Shown one piece after another: positions 56,621 through 64,000 of a stretch of DNA of 64,000 bases (positions are counted from its first letter, which is position 1; every line of letters begins with the position of its first letter). The notes beneath the pieces were generated by a model. That model saw only the letters and a list, made by a program, of their open reading frames with translations. It was not told the origin of the DNA and did no database searches. The stretch covers positions 1 through 64,000 of the forward strand of contig NZ_BCYU01000018.1 in NCBI RefSeq assembly GCF_001598355.1, written 5' to 3'. The translations under genes and the position numbers were made by a program. The DNA comes from Sphingomonas asaccharolytica NBRC 15499. Lineage in GTDB: Bacteria > Pseudomonadota > Alphaproteobacteria > Sphingomonadales > Sphingomonadaceae.

Positions 56621-57247
56621 GTGACGCTGATCGTCCATCACCTCAACAATTCGCGGTCGCAGCGCATCCTGTGGATGCTCGAGGAGCTCGGGCTACCCTA
56701 TGAGATCAAATATTATCAGCGCGATGCCAAGACGATGCTGGCGCCGCCCGCACTGCGCAAAGTGCATCCGCTCGGTAAATCGCCCGTTCTCGAGGATGAC
56801 GGCAGGATGATCGTCGAGACGGGAGCGATCTGCGAATATCTGGTCGAGAAAGGCGACGGCCGGCTCGGGCCGCCCGCGCATCGCGACGACGTGCTGCGCT
56901 ACCGTCAGTTCCTGCATTATGCCGAAGGGTCGATGATGCCGCCGTTGCTGGTGATGCTCGTGGTCAATCGCATCCCGCTGATGGGCAAGGCCGCGGCCAA
57001 GCGCATCCAGCCGATGATCGACGTCCATCTCGATTATGTCGAAAGCGAGTTGGAGCAGCGCCCCTGGTTCGCCGGCGACGAGATGACCGCCGCCGACATC
57101 ATGATGAGCTTCCCGCTCGAAGCGGCGCGGAGCCGGGCGGGGCTCGGGCCGTCACGTCCCGCGACGATCGCCTGGCTCGACAAATTGCACGAGCGTCCCG
57201 CCTATCAGGTGGCGCTCGAAAAGGGCGGGCCTTACGCCTACGCCTGA
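56621..57247 (+). CDS. Glutathione S-transferase family protein
   Basis: A 208-residue cytoplasmic protein. The thioredoxin-like N-terminal domain has HHLNNSRSQRILWMLEELGL with the Ser-Arg active-site region, the cis-Pro block GKSPVLEDDGRMIVETGAIC, and the C-terminal helical domain contains WFAGDEMTAADIMMSFPLEA, the N-capping hydrophobic-staple motif. It starts with GTG at 56621 preceded by GGGGAGGAA. The electrophile or substrate is not predictable. Confidence 0.9.
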   Translation: MTLIVHHLNNSRSQRILWMLEELGLPYEIKYYQRDAKTMLAPPALRKVHPLGKSPVLEDDGRMIVETGAICEYLVEKGDGRLGPPAHRDDVLRYRQFLHYAEGSMMPPLLVMLVVNRIPLMGKAAAKRIQPMIDVHLDYVESELEQRPWFAGDEMTAADIMMSFPLEAARSRAGLGPSRPATIAWLDKLHERPAYQVALEKGGPYAYA

Positions 57248-57288
57248 GCGATCCAGTCATATAGATTTGGCTTCCAATCGCACGCTTT

Positions 57289-57380
57289 CCCGGCGAAGGC
57301 CGGGGTCCAGCATCGAGGGACTATCGACGGCAGGATACCTTCTCGACGTGCGTGAAACTGGGTCCCGGTCTTCGCCGGGG
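57289..57380. repeat. REPIN-like repeat (family B)
   Basis: CCCGGC-GAAG-GCCGGG (57289-57304) and a second, imperfect CCCGGTCTTCGCCGGG palindrome (57364-57379) flank a spacer. It matches the copy at 33.1 kb in both ends and in the sequence TCTTCGCCGGGGAAGCGTT. It lies between the convergent GST and dicarboxylate-symporter genes. Confidence 0.72.
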
Positions 57381-57401
57381 AAGCGTTCAGCCGGACGAAC
57401 G

Positions 57402-58739
57402 CTATCTCTCGCCGCTTAGCCCATGACTAGGGGCATGCGGCGGTTCGATCTCGGCGGGTTCTTCAGTGCCGAGCGCGCCTTCCCAGCGCGCCACGACGCT
57501 CGCCGCGATCGCATTGCCGACGACGTTGGTGGCCGACCGTCCCATGTCGAGGAAGTGATCGACCGCGAGCACCAGCAATATCCCCGCTTCGGGCAATTTG
57601 AACTGGTTCAGCGTCGCGGCGATCACCACCAGGCTGGCGCGCGGGACGCCGGCAATCCCCTTCGAGGTGATCATCAACGTCAAGAGCATGAAGATTTGCG
57701 TGCCTAGGTCGAGGTGAATGCCATAAGCCTGCGCGATGAACAGCGACGCGAAGGTCATGTACATCATCGAGCCATCGAGATTGAACGAATAGCCCAAAGG
57801 CAGCACAAAGCTCGATATCCGCGACGGCACGCCGAACCGATCGAGCGCCTCCAACGTGCGCGGGAAGGCGGCTTCGGATGACGCTGCGGAGAAGGCGACC
57901 AGCACAGGCTCGCGAATATAGCGGAACAGCGACACCGAGCGGCGCCCCACGAACACCCAGGCGAGTATGCCCAGCAAGATCCAGAGCAACGCCAGACCGA
58001 TATAGACGCAAAGCATGAAATAGCCGAGGTTGCGGATCACTTCGGGCCCGCGCTCGACCAGTGCATTGGCGACCGCAGCGAACACCGCGACGGGCGCGAA
58101 GCGCATGACATAATCGGTCACCTGCAGCATGACCTTGGTCAGCGCCTCGGCCGCCTTGACCAGCGGTGCCGCGCGCTCGCCGACCGCAGTGATGGCGACA
58201 CCGAAGAATACCGAGAAAATGACGATTTGCAGGATGTCGTTGCGCGCCATCGAATCGACGATCGAGGTCGGGAAAATATGGCCGATGATCTGGACCGCTT
58301 CGAACTTGCTCTTGTCGATGCCGGCGCTCTCGGTGATGGGCGGCAATGGCAGGTTGAGCCCAACGCCAGGCTGCAGAATATGAACCAGAATCAAGCCCAG
58401 TGTCAGCGAGAGCAGGCTCGCGCTGACGAACCACACCAGCGACTTCAGCCCGACCCGGCCGAGCGCGCCGGTATCGCCCATATGCGCGATGCCGACGACC
58501 AAGGTGCCGAACACCAGCGGCGCGATGATCATCTTGATGAAATCGAGAAATATGGTGGTGATCAGCCCCAGCCATTTGGTCCAGCCGGCCAGATAGGCCG
58601 CGGAATCGGTGGTCGATGCTGTCCAGCCCAGCCGCTTGAAGAAGCCGAGGGCCGGGTCTGCCGTTTCATGAACTGCCCAGCCGAAGATCAGGCCCAGCAC
58701 CAAGGCGATCAGGATGTAGGTCGTCAGGCGCTTGGCCAA
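57402..58739 (-). CDS. Dicarboxylate/amino acid:cation symporter (DctA/GltP family)
   Basis: A 445-residue inner-membrane carrier of the DAACS family, importing C4-dicarboxylates or acidic amino acids with H+ or Na+. The first helix is YILIALVLGLIFGWAV. The re-entrant loop HP1 is SAASSEAAFPRTLEAL, then GYSFNLDGSMMYMTFASLFI, HP2 TSKGIAGVPRASLV and the substrate-binding Asp/Asn helix VDHFLDMGRSATNVVGNA. The TTG at 58739 is chosen because GGGGAGAG lies five bases upstream; the ATG at 58754 has no ribosome site. It diverges from the peptidase gene. Confidence 0.92.
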   Translation of the reverse strand: MAKRLTTYILIALVLGLIFGWAVHETADPALGFFKRLGWTASTTDSAAYLAGWTKWLGLITTIFLDFIKMIIAPLVFGTLVVGIAHMGDTGALGRVGLKSLVWFVSASLLSLTLGLILVHILQPGVGLNLPLPPITESAGIDKSKFEAVQIIGHIFPTSIVDSMARNDILQIVIFSVFFGVAITAVGERAAPLVKAAEALTKVMLQVTDYVMRFAPVAVFAAVANALVERGPEVIRNLGYFMLCVYIGLALLWILLGILAWVFVGRRSVSLFRYIREPVLVAFSAASSEAAFPRTLEALDRFGVPSRISSFVLPLGYSFNLDGSMMYMTFASLFIAQAYGIHLDLGTQIFMLLTLMITSKGIAGVPRASLVVIAATLNQFKLPEAGILLVLAVDHFLDMGRSATNVVGNAIAASVVARWEGALGTEEPAEIEPPHAPSHGLSGER

Positions 58740-58814
58740 AATAACTCTCCCCATTTTGGTGATGCAGGGAAAGGGGATTGCGGGCCCGCGGTCAAGAACC
58801 CTATCGTTCCGGTC

Positions 58815-60080
58815 ATGCCCAATTCCCGCTTTTCGCCCGGTCGCCGCGCGATCCTTGCCGCCGCCGCTGCCGCTCCCTTGTTCGTCTCCGCTGCGGCCGG
58901 TGCCGCCGAGCCCGATCTGTCCGACTTGCAGGAAATGACGACGGGCGTGGTGGCGATCGGCGCCGACGAGCGCCATCGCCGGCTCGACCGCGCCCAGGCG
59001 CTGATGAAGCAGCACGGCATCGGCGCGGTGCTGATCGAGCCGGGATCGTCCTTGCTCTATTTTACCGGCATTCGCTGGGGTCGCAGCGAGCGCGCCTTGC
59101 TCGCGGTGCTACCGGTCGAAGGCGAGCCATGCATCGTCTCGCCCTATTTCGAGGAACCCCGGATGCGCGAGACGCTCGCCATCCCGGCCGAGGTGCGCGT
59201 GTGGCAGGAGGATGAGGATCCGCTCAAGGTGGTCGCCGGTTTTCTCAAGGATCGCAAGCTCGCGGCGCGACCGGTCGGCATCGAGGAAACCGTCCGCTTC
59301 TTCATCCCGGACATGCTCGCGCACGCTATGCCCGGCGCGAAAATCGTGTCGGCCAATCCTGTCGTTCGCGGCTGCCGGATGACCAAGACGCCGGCCGAGC
59401 TCGCGCTGATGCAGCTCGCGACCGATGTGACGATCGCGGCCTATCGCTGGACATGGAAACGGGTCGAAAAGGGCATGACCGGCCGCGATATCGGCGCGAT
59501 CATGGACGCTGCGACGCGCAAGCTGGGCGGCAGTCCGGAGTTCAGCCTGGTGCTGATCGGCGAGGCCGCTGCGTATCCGCACGGCACCGAGGCGGTGCAC
59601 AAGGTGGCCGAAGGCGAGATCGTGCTTATGGATTGCGGCTGCACGGTGCAGGGCTATCAGTCCGACGTCTCCCGCACCTTCGTCTACGGTGCCGCCAGCA
59701 AGGAACAGCGCACGGTCTGGGATCAGGTGCATCAGGGCCAGCAAACCGCGCTCGCCGCGGCCAGGTTAGGCGTCCCGGCGGGCAGCGTCGACGAGGCGAT
59801 CCGCAAGCTGTATGAGAGTTTTGGCTACGGCCCCGGCTACAAGCTTCCGGGGTGCTCGCATCGCACGGGCCACGGCATCGGCCTCGACGGACACGAGCCG
59901 GTCAATCTCGTTCGCGGCGAAACAACCAGGCTGGCGCCGGGCATGTGCTTTTCCAACGAGCCCGGCATCTACATCCCCGGCAAGTTCGGCGTGCGGTTGG
60001 AGGATTGCTTCCACATGACCGACACCGGTCCGAAATGGTTCAGCGAGCCGCCTGCGTCGATTGATGCGCCGTTCCGCTGA
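58815..60080 (+). CDS. M24-family Xaa-Pro peptidase, Tat-exported
   Basis: A 421-residue metallopeptidase with a twin-arginine signal (FSPGRRAILAAAAAAPLFVS), which indicates folding before export. The creatinase-like N-terminal domain is followed by the pita-bread catalytic domain. Metal ligands are visible: two Asp in LMDCGCTVQGYQSDVSRTF, His in RTGHGIGLDGHEP, Glu in SNEPGIYIPGKFG and Glu in VRLEDCFHM. It probably removes N-terminal residues before Pro from periplasmic peptides. Its ATG at 58815 lies 75 bases from the divergent symporter start. Confidence 0.92.
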   Translation: MPNSRFSPGRRAILAAAAAAPLFVSAAAGAAEPDLSDLQEMTTGVVAIGADERHRRLDRAQALMKQHGIGAVLIEPGSSLLYFTGIRWGRSERALLAVLPVEGEPCIVSPYFEEPRMRETLAIPAEVRVWQEDEDPLKVVAGFLKDRKLAARPVGIEETVRFFIPDMLAHAMPGAKIVSANPVVRGCRMTKTPAELALMQLATDVTIAAYRWTWKRVEKGMTGRDIGAIMDAATRKLGGSPEFSLVLIGEAAAYPHGTEAVHKVAEGEIVLMDCGCTVQGYQSDVSRTFVYGAASKEQRTVWDQVHQGQQTALAAARLGVPAGSVDEAIRKLYESFGYGPGYKLPGCSHRTGHGIGLDGHEPVNLVRGETTRLAPGMCFSNEPGIYIPGKFGVRLEDCFHMTDTGPKWFSEPPASIDAPFR

Positions 60081-60095
60081 TCAGCTAGATCCGCA

Positions 60096-60113
60096 TCTCC
60101 CGCACGCGGGAGA
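60096..60113. terminator. Hairpin between convergent peptidase and I78 genes
   Basis: TCTCCCG (60096-60102) pairs with CGGGAGA (60107-60113) around CACG. It lies between the two stops and may serve both directions, but there is no T-run. Confidence 0.5.
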
Positions 60114-60120
60114 GGGCTAT

Positions 60121-60414
60121 TCACCCACAGTTGAAACTTTTCACTCGGTTGTTCTCGTCGACATTCACGTTCAGTCGGCCGTTTTGATATTCCATCGTCA
60201 CGATTTGGCCCGGCCGTAATATGCGCACGACCGAGGCGCCCGCTTGGCGCTTGGCGCGGTTGACCAAAGACGGCGTGGCCGCAGCGCCGACCAGATTTTC
60301 CAGGCCGCTTGCCGAACATTCCCCAGTCGGCACGCCAGGCAACGGCGCGACCGGCGCGCACGCAGCCATGGCAAACATGGTGAGGGCAAAAGCGACGATC
60401 ACAGCCTTCTTCAT
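60121..60414 (-). CDS. I78-family peptidase inhibitor, lipoprotein-like
   Basis: A 97-residue protein with a signal sequence and probable lipobox (AVIVAFALTMFAMAACAP). The mature part matches the I78 (elastase-inhibitor-like) family: CSASGLENLVGAAATPSLVN, then VVRILRPGQIVTMEYQNGRL and a closing NVNVDENNRVKSFNCG, with the conserved terminal Cys. Such inhibitors block serine proteases in the periplasm or environment. The start overlaps the rnd stop by four bases (ATGA). Confidence 0.88.
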   Translation of the reverse strand: MKKAVIVAFALTMFAMAACAPVAPLPGVPTGECSASGLENLVGAAATPSLVNRAKRQAGASVVRILRPGQIVTMEYQNGRLNVNVDENNRVKSFNCG

Positions 60415-61586
60415 TGCGCATCCTCCGTCCGGGTCATGCGAAGCTTGCCGTTCTTGACCGCGAACGCCAACCGCCCCTCGACCAGATCGAGCGCGTCGCG
60501 GCCGAACTGATCGAAGCGCCAGCCGGTCAGGATTGACAGTCCGTCGCGCTGCCCCGCGGCTAATGCTTCCAGCTCCTCCGACCGGGCGAGCAGCCGCGAT
60601 GCCACGTCGATATCGCGCGAGCGAATCTTGAGCAGCAGCTTGAGCAGATCGGCAACCAGCGAGCCTTCCTTGCCCAGGCCGGGCTTGCGGTCGTCGCGCG
60701 GCGGCATTTCGTCATTGGCCATCGGTCTGGAATCGTCGAGCGCGGCCATCAGCCGGGCACCGATATCGTTCCCAGCCCAGGTCGCTGACAGGCCGCGCAC
60801 ACGCGCCAGATCGGCCTGTTTGCGCGGCGGGTGGCTGGCGATATCGGCCAGCGTTTCATCCTTGACGATGCGGCCACGCGGCAGGTTCTTGCCCCGCGCC
60901 TCCATCTCGCGCCACCGCGCCAACGCCTTCAACCGGCCGAGCACGTCGGGCTTGCGACCGGCGATACGCACGCGCTTCCAGGCAAGATCGGGATCGTTGG
61001 CGTAATTGGCCGGATCGGCGAGCCGCTCCATTTCCTGGTCGAGCCAGGCGCCGCGCCCGGTCTTGCGCAATTTGTCGAGCATGCGCGGGAAAATCTCGGC
61101 GAGGTGCGTCACGTCGGCGATCGCATAGACAATCTGGCGTTCCTCGAGCGGGCGGCGACCCCAGTCGGTGAAGCGTGCGCCTTTGTCGACCTGTATTCCC
61201 AACCAGCTGTCGACCAGGTTGGAATAGCCGATCTGCTCGCCTTGCCCGAGCGCCATCGCCGCGATCTGGGTATCGAACAGCGGGTGCGGCGTCTTGGCAG
61301 TGAGATTGTAGATGATCTCGATATCCTGCCCGCCGGCATGGAACACTTTGAGCACATCCTCATTGTCGACCAACAGGTCGAGCAGGGGCTTGAGGTCGAT
61401 GCCCGGCGTCATCGGATCGATCGCCGCCGCTTCGTTCGCGTCGGCGATCTGGATCAGGCAGAGCTCGGGCCAAAATGTACTTTCGCGCATGAACTCTGTG
61501 TCGACGCAGACGAAGTTCGATTGAGAGATTCGCGCGCAGAGATTGGCGAGGGCGGCGTTATCCTCGATCAGGCCATGGATATGCAT
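60411..61586 (-). CDS. rnd: Ribonuclease D
   Basis: 3'-5' exonuclease for tRNA maturation, 391 residues. The DEDDy acidic residues are visible in FVCVDTEFMRESTFWPELCL (Asp-Glu), VFHAGGQDIEII (Asp) and YAIADVTHLAEIF (Tyr-Asp). The first HRDC domain covers about 210-285 and a second C-terminal HRDC-like part ends the protein. The start at 61586 gives MHIHGLIED; the longer frame runs through a REPIN. The I78 gene overlaps its 3' end. Confidence 0.95.
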   Translation of the reverse strand: MHIHGLIEDNAALANLCARISQSNFVCVDTEFMRESTFWPELCLIQIADANEAAAIDPMTPGIDLKPLLDLLVDNEDVLKVFHAGGQDIEIIYNLTAKTPHPLFDTQIAAMALGQGEQIGYSNLVDSWLGIQVDKGARFTDWGRRPLEERQIVYAIADVTHLAEIFPRMLDKLRKTGRGAWLDQEMERLADPANYANDPDLAWKRVRIAGRKPDVLGRLKALARWREMEARGKNLPRGRIVKDETLADIASHPPRKQADLARVRGLSATWAGNDIGARLMAALDDSRPMANDEMPPRDDRKPGLGKEGSLVADLLKLLLKIRSRDIDVASRLLARSEELEALAAGQRDGLSILTGWRFDQFGRDALDLVEGRLAFAVKNGKLRMTRTEDAQ

Positions 61587-61660
61587 CTCGACCCCATAGC
61601 GAGGCGCGCGCGCTTGACAAAGGCCTGTGTGAAGGGAATGCGCGCGGCTTCCTAATTCTC

Positions 61661-61750
61661 CGTCATCCCCGCGAAAGCGGGGACCCATCTCCGGGAGGCC
61701 GTGCTTGCTGCTACGGTAGGAGATAGGTTCCCGCTTTCGCGGGAATGACG
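61661..61750. repeat. REPIN (family A variant)
   Basis: The left end CGTCATCCCCGCGAAAGCGG and inverted right end CCCGCTTTCGCGGGAATGACG (positions 61730-61750) are the same family as the 16.7 and 37.3 kb copies but with C in place of A beside the central GCGAAAGC. It lies between the divergent rnd and aspS genes, 16 bases before the aspS start. Confidence 0.85.
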
Positions 61751-61765
61751 ATTGATTGATGCGAG

Positions 61766-63610
61766 ATGACACACATGCACGCCTATCGTACGCACAACTG
61801 CGCCGCGCTCACCGCCGCCGATGTCGGCCAGGAGGTCCGCCTGTCGGGCTGGGTGCACCGCAAGCGTGACCATGGCGGCGTGCTGTTCGTCGATCTGCGC
61901 GACCATTACGGCATCACGCAGGTGGTCGCCGACAGCGATTCGCCGGCCTTGCCGATCCTGGAAGGGCTGCGCGCGGAATCAGTCGTGACGATCGACGGCG
62001 TGGTCAAGGCGCGCGCCGAGGGTACCGCCAATCCGAACCTGGCAACCGGCGAGATCGAAGTGTTCGCGCGCGCCGTAACGGTCCAGTCGGCTGCCGCCGA
62101 ACTGCCGATGCCGGTTGCCGGTGAGGCCGATTATCCCGAGGATATCCGCCTGCGTTACCGCTTCCTCGATTTGCGTCGCGAGCGGCTCCACAACAACATC
62201 GTGCTGCGCTCGAACGTGATTTCAAGCCTACGCCGCCGAATGATCGATCAGGGCTTCACCGAATTCCAGACCCCGATCCTGACCGCGTCGAGCCCCGAGG
62301 GCGCGCGCGACTATCTGGTTCCCAGCCGCGTCCATCCGGGCAAGTTCTACGCGCTCCCGCAGGCGCCGCAGATGTTCAAGCAGCTGCTGATGGTCGCGGG
62401 CTTCGATCGCTATTTCCAGATCGCGCCCTGTTTCCGCGACGAGGATGCGCGCGCCGACCGCAGCCCGGGCGAGTTCTACCAGCTCGATTTCGAGATGAGC
62501 TATGTGACGCAAGACGACGTGTTCGCCGCGATCGAGCCGGTGCTGCACGGCGTGTTCGAGGAATTCGCCAATTGGCAGGGCAAGGGCCGCAGCGTCAGCC
62601 CGCTGCCGTTCAAGCGCATCCCGTATAAAGAATCGATGCTCAAATACGGCAACGACAAGCCCGATCTGCGCAACCCGATCCTGATCACCGACGTGTCCGA
62701 CCTGTTCCAGGGATCGGGCTTTGGCCGCTTCGCCTTGATCGTCGAGGCGGGCGACGTGGTCCGCGCGATCCCGGCACCAGGCACTGCGGAAAAGAGCCGC
62801 AAGTTCTTCGACGACATGAACAGCTGGGCGCAGAGCGAGGGCTTTGCCGGCCTGGGCTATGCGACCCGCAAGGGCGGCGTGTTCGGCGGGCCGATCGCCA
62901 ACAACCACGGCGAGGAAGGCATGGCCAAGATTGCCGACGCGCTGGGTCTCGGCCCGGACGACGGCGTGTTCTTCGCCGCGGGTAAGGAAGCCCAGGCTGC
63001 CAAGCTCGCCGGGCTGGCGCGCACCCGCGTCGCCGAGCAGCTCGAGCTGATCGACGACAAGCGCTTCGAATTCTGCTGGATCGTCGACTTTCCGATGTTC
63101 GAATATGACGAAGACGCCAAGAAGGTCGATTTCAGCCACAACCCCTTCTCGATGCCGCAGGGTGAGCTGGAGGCGCTGGAAACCAAGAATCCGCTCGATA
63201 TCCTGGCGTTCCAATACGACATCGTCTGCAACGGCGTGGAACTGTCGTCGGGCGCGATCCGGAACCACCGGCCCGAGATCATGTACAAGGCATTCGAGAT
63301 TGCCGGCTATACCCAGCAGGACGTCGACACCAATTTCGCGGGCATGATCAACGCCTTCAAGTTCGGCGCGCCGCCGCACGGGGGATCGGCGCCGGGCGTC
63401 GACCGCATCGTCATGCTGCTGGCCGACGAGCCCAATATCCGCGAAGTCATCGTCTTCCCGATGACGCAGAAGGCCGAGGATTTGATGATGGGCGCGCCCA
63501 ATTTCGCCACAGCGAAGCAGTTGCGCGAGCTCAACATCCGCCTGGTCGACCAGCCGAACGCTGCCAAGGCCTCGCCGGTCACCGAGGCGGTGGATCCGGC
63601 CGCGGGCTGA
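61766..63610 (+). CDS. aspS: Aspartyl-tRNA synthetase, probably non-discriminating
   Basis: Charges tRNA-Asp, and probably tRNA-Asn for later GatCAB amidation. The 614-residue bacterial-type enzyme has the N-terminal OB fold ([20 protein letters not shown]), the class II motifs ([54 protein letters not shown]), the GAD insertion and a C-terminal extension. His36 in RKRDHGGV corresponds to His31 of the P. aeruginosa enzyme, a marker of the non-discriminating type; E. coli has Leu there. The start at 61766 gives [10 protein letters not shown]. Confidence 0.96.
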   Translation: MTHMHAYRTHNCAALTAADVGQEVRLSGWVHRKRDHGGVLFVDLRDHYGITQVVADSDSPALPILEGLRAESVVTIDGVVKARAEGTANPNLATGEIEVFARAVTVQSAAAELPMPVAGEADYPEDIRLRYRFLDLRRERLHNNIVLRSNVISSLRRRMIDQGFTEFQTPILTASSPEGARDYLVPSRVHPGKFYALPQAPQMFKQLLMVAGFDRYFQIAPCFRDEDARADRSPGEFYQLDFEMSYVTQDDVFAAIEPVLHGVFEEFANWQGKGRSVSPLPFKRIPYKESMLKYGNDKPDLRNPILITDVSDLFQGSGFGRFALIVEAGDVVRAIPAPGTAEKSRKFFDDMNSWAQSEGFAGLGYATRKGGVFGGPIANNHGEEGMAKIADALGLGPDDGVFFAAGKEAQAAKLAGLARTRVAEQLELIDDKRFEFCWIVDFPMFEYDEDAKKVDFSHNPFSMPQGELEALETKNPLDILAFQYDIVCNGVELSSGAIRNHRPEIMYKAFEIAGYTQQDVDTNFAGMINAFKFGAPPHGGSAPGVDRIVMLLADEPNIREVIVFPMTQKAEDLMMGAPNFATAKQLRELNIRLVDQPNAAKASPVTEAVDPAAG

Positions 63611-63699
63611 GCGCTCGGCAACCCAGCGTTTCCGATCGCCCGCTTTCCGCGCCGGCATGCCGCTCCTAGGGTCGTGCCCGGATAGACGGAGATCGGACG

Positions 63700-63999
63700 A
63701 TGAAGATCGCGATATTGGGAGCGACGGGTAGGGCGGGATCGGAGATCGCCGCGGAACTCGCGCGCCGTGGCCACGACGTCCTGGCGATCTCCCGCCGGCC
63801 GCTGACCATGTCACGCCGCTGGCAGTCGATGCGAGCGATTCGGCGGCGTTGACCGCTGCGTTGCGCGGCCGAGATGCCGTCGTCAGCGCGATGCGCTTCG
63901 CCGATACCGATGCGCAGGCGCTGATCGCCGCGGTCAAGGCGTCGGGCGTTCCGCGCTTTCTCGTCGTCGGCGGCGCGGCCAGTTTGAAGACCGGCGACG
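63700..63999 (+). pseudogene. NAD(P)-binding Rossmann-fold gene with a frameshift, cut by the window end
   Basis: The ATG at 63700 opens a clear atypical-SDR start, MKIAILGATGRAGSEIAAEL followed by ARRGHDVLAISRRP, but this frame stops at 63850-63852. From about 63804 the family sequence continues in the -1 frame: DHVTPLAVDASDSAALTAAL, RGRDAVVSAMRF and VPRFLVVGGAASLKTGD, open to the window edge. One base is therefore missing around 63785-63804 in a GC-rich stretch (CCGCCGGCCGCTGACC). Base composition on both sides is normal, so either the loss is recent or it is a sequence error. Relatives are NmrA/YwnB-like NAD(P)H-binding proteins. Confidence 0.72.
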
Positions 64000-64000
64000 G

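Noticed and set aside
1..64000. Prophage, insertion sequence, toxin-antitoxin, CRISPR or secretion-system genes
   Set aside because: I looked through every gene and gap on both strands and found no transposase, integrase, phage structural gene, direct-repeat array or recognisable defence protein.

Overview
The window is one contiguous piece of a GC-rich chromosome from an alphaproteobacterium, most likely a sphingomonad (order Sphingomonadales). The case rests on the secG-pyrG junction, a CckA-type cell-cycle kinase, two large TonB-dependent receptors, alphaproteobacterial LexA boxes (two four-base half-sites seven bases apart), a sigma-32 plus ROSE-type control region at a small heat-shock gene, and many dispersed REP-type palindromes. 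No rRNA, tRNA, CRISPR array, integrase or transposase was recognised. Coding density is high and most genes sit in short, overlapping operons.

Layout. 0-9.8 kb: end of secG, pyrG, a lipid kinase, a heat-inducible hsp20, a TonB receptor, a 627-base intergenic region with a REPIN and a possible minus-strand small RNA, then lolC/E-lolD, an acetyltransferase and a glutathione peroxidase. 9.9-15.5 kb: dnaE, an acyl-CoA ligase and an NTF2-like protein. 15.6-18.7 kb: a compact pyrimidine-degradation operon, rutB-rutC-rutD-rutA, with a REPIN between rutC and rutD. 18.7-28.1 kb: a radical-SAM protein and a VOC protein diverging from a predicted LexA box, a YbjN-like protein, moaB, a UDG-like/lytic transglycosylase pair, ETF-ubiquinone oxidoreductase, a TPR protein whose export signal has no standard start codon, and ispE carrying an in-frame REPIN. 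28.3-33.1 kb: ilvD, a lipoprotein, NAD(P)HX repair enzyme and a TrmA-type RNA methyltransferase, tightly overlapped. 33.2-37.3 kb: truA-fmt, recR, a NYN-domain protein, DoxX and greB.

37.4-49.8 kb: a second lytic transglycosylase and dapA, then an accessory block (TauD-type dioxygenase, MFS carrier, second TonB receptor, DUF805 protein) separating dapA from smpB, an M13 peptidase with a small upstream reading frame, and an LptA-like protein. 49.8-55.5 kb: cckA, a single-domain response regulator, an adenine deaminase/phosphoribosyltransferase salvage pair, and recA with its LexA box and terminator. 55.7-64.0 kb: a methyltransferase, a glutathione S-transferase, a dicarboxylate symporter, a Tat-exported M24 peptidase, an I78 inhibitor overlapping rnd, aspS, and a Rossmann-fold gene broken by a frameshift and cut by the window end.

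Most of the window is core chromosome. The most unusual observations are the REPIN incorporated in ispE, the hsp20 control region, the receptor-carrier-dioxygenase block between dapA and smpB, the LexA box at the radical-SAM/VOC junction, the TPR gene without a canonical start, and the possible small RNA upstream of lolC.
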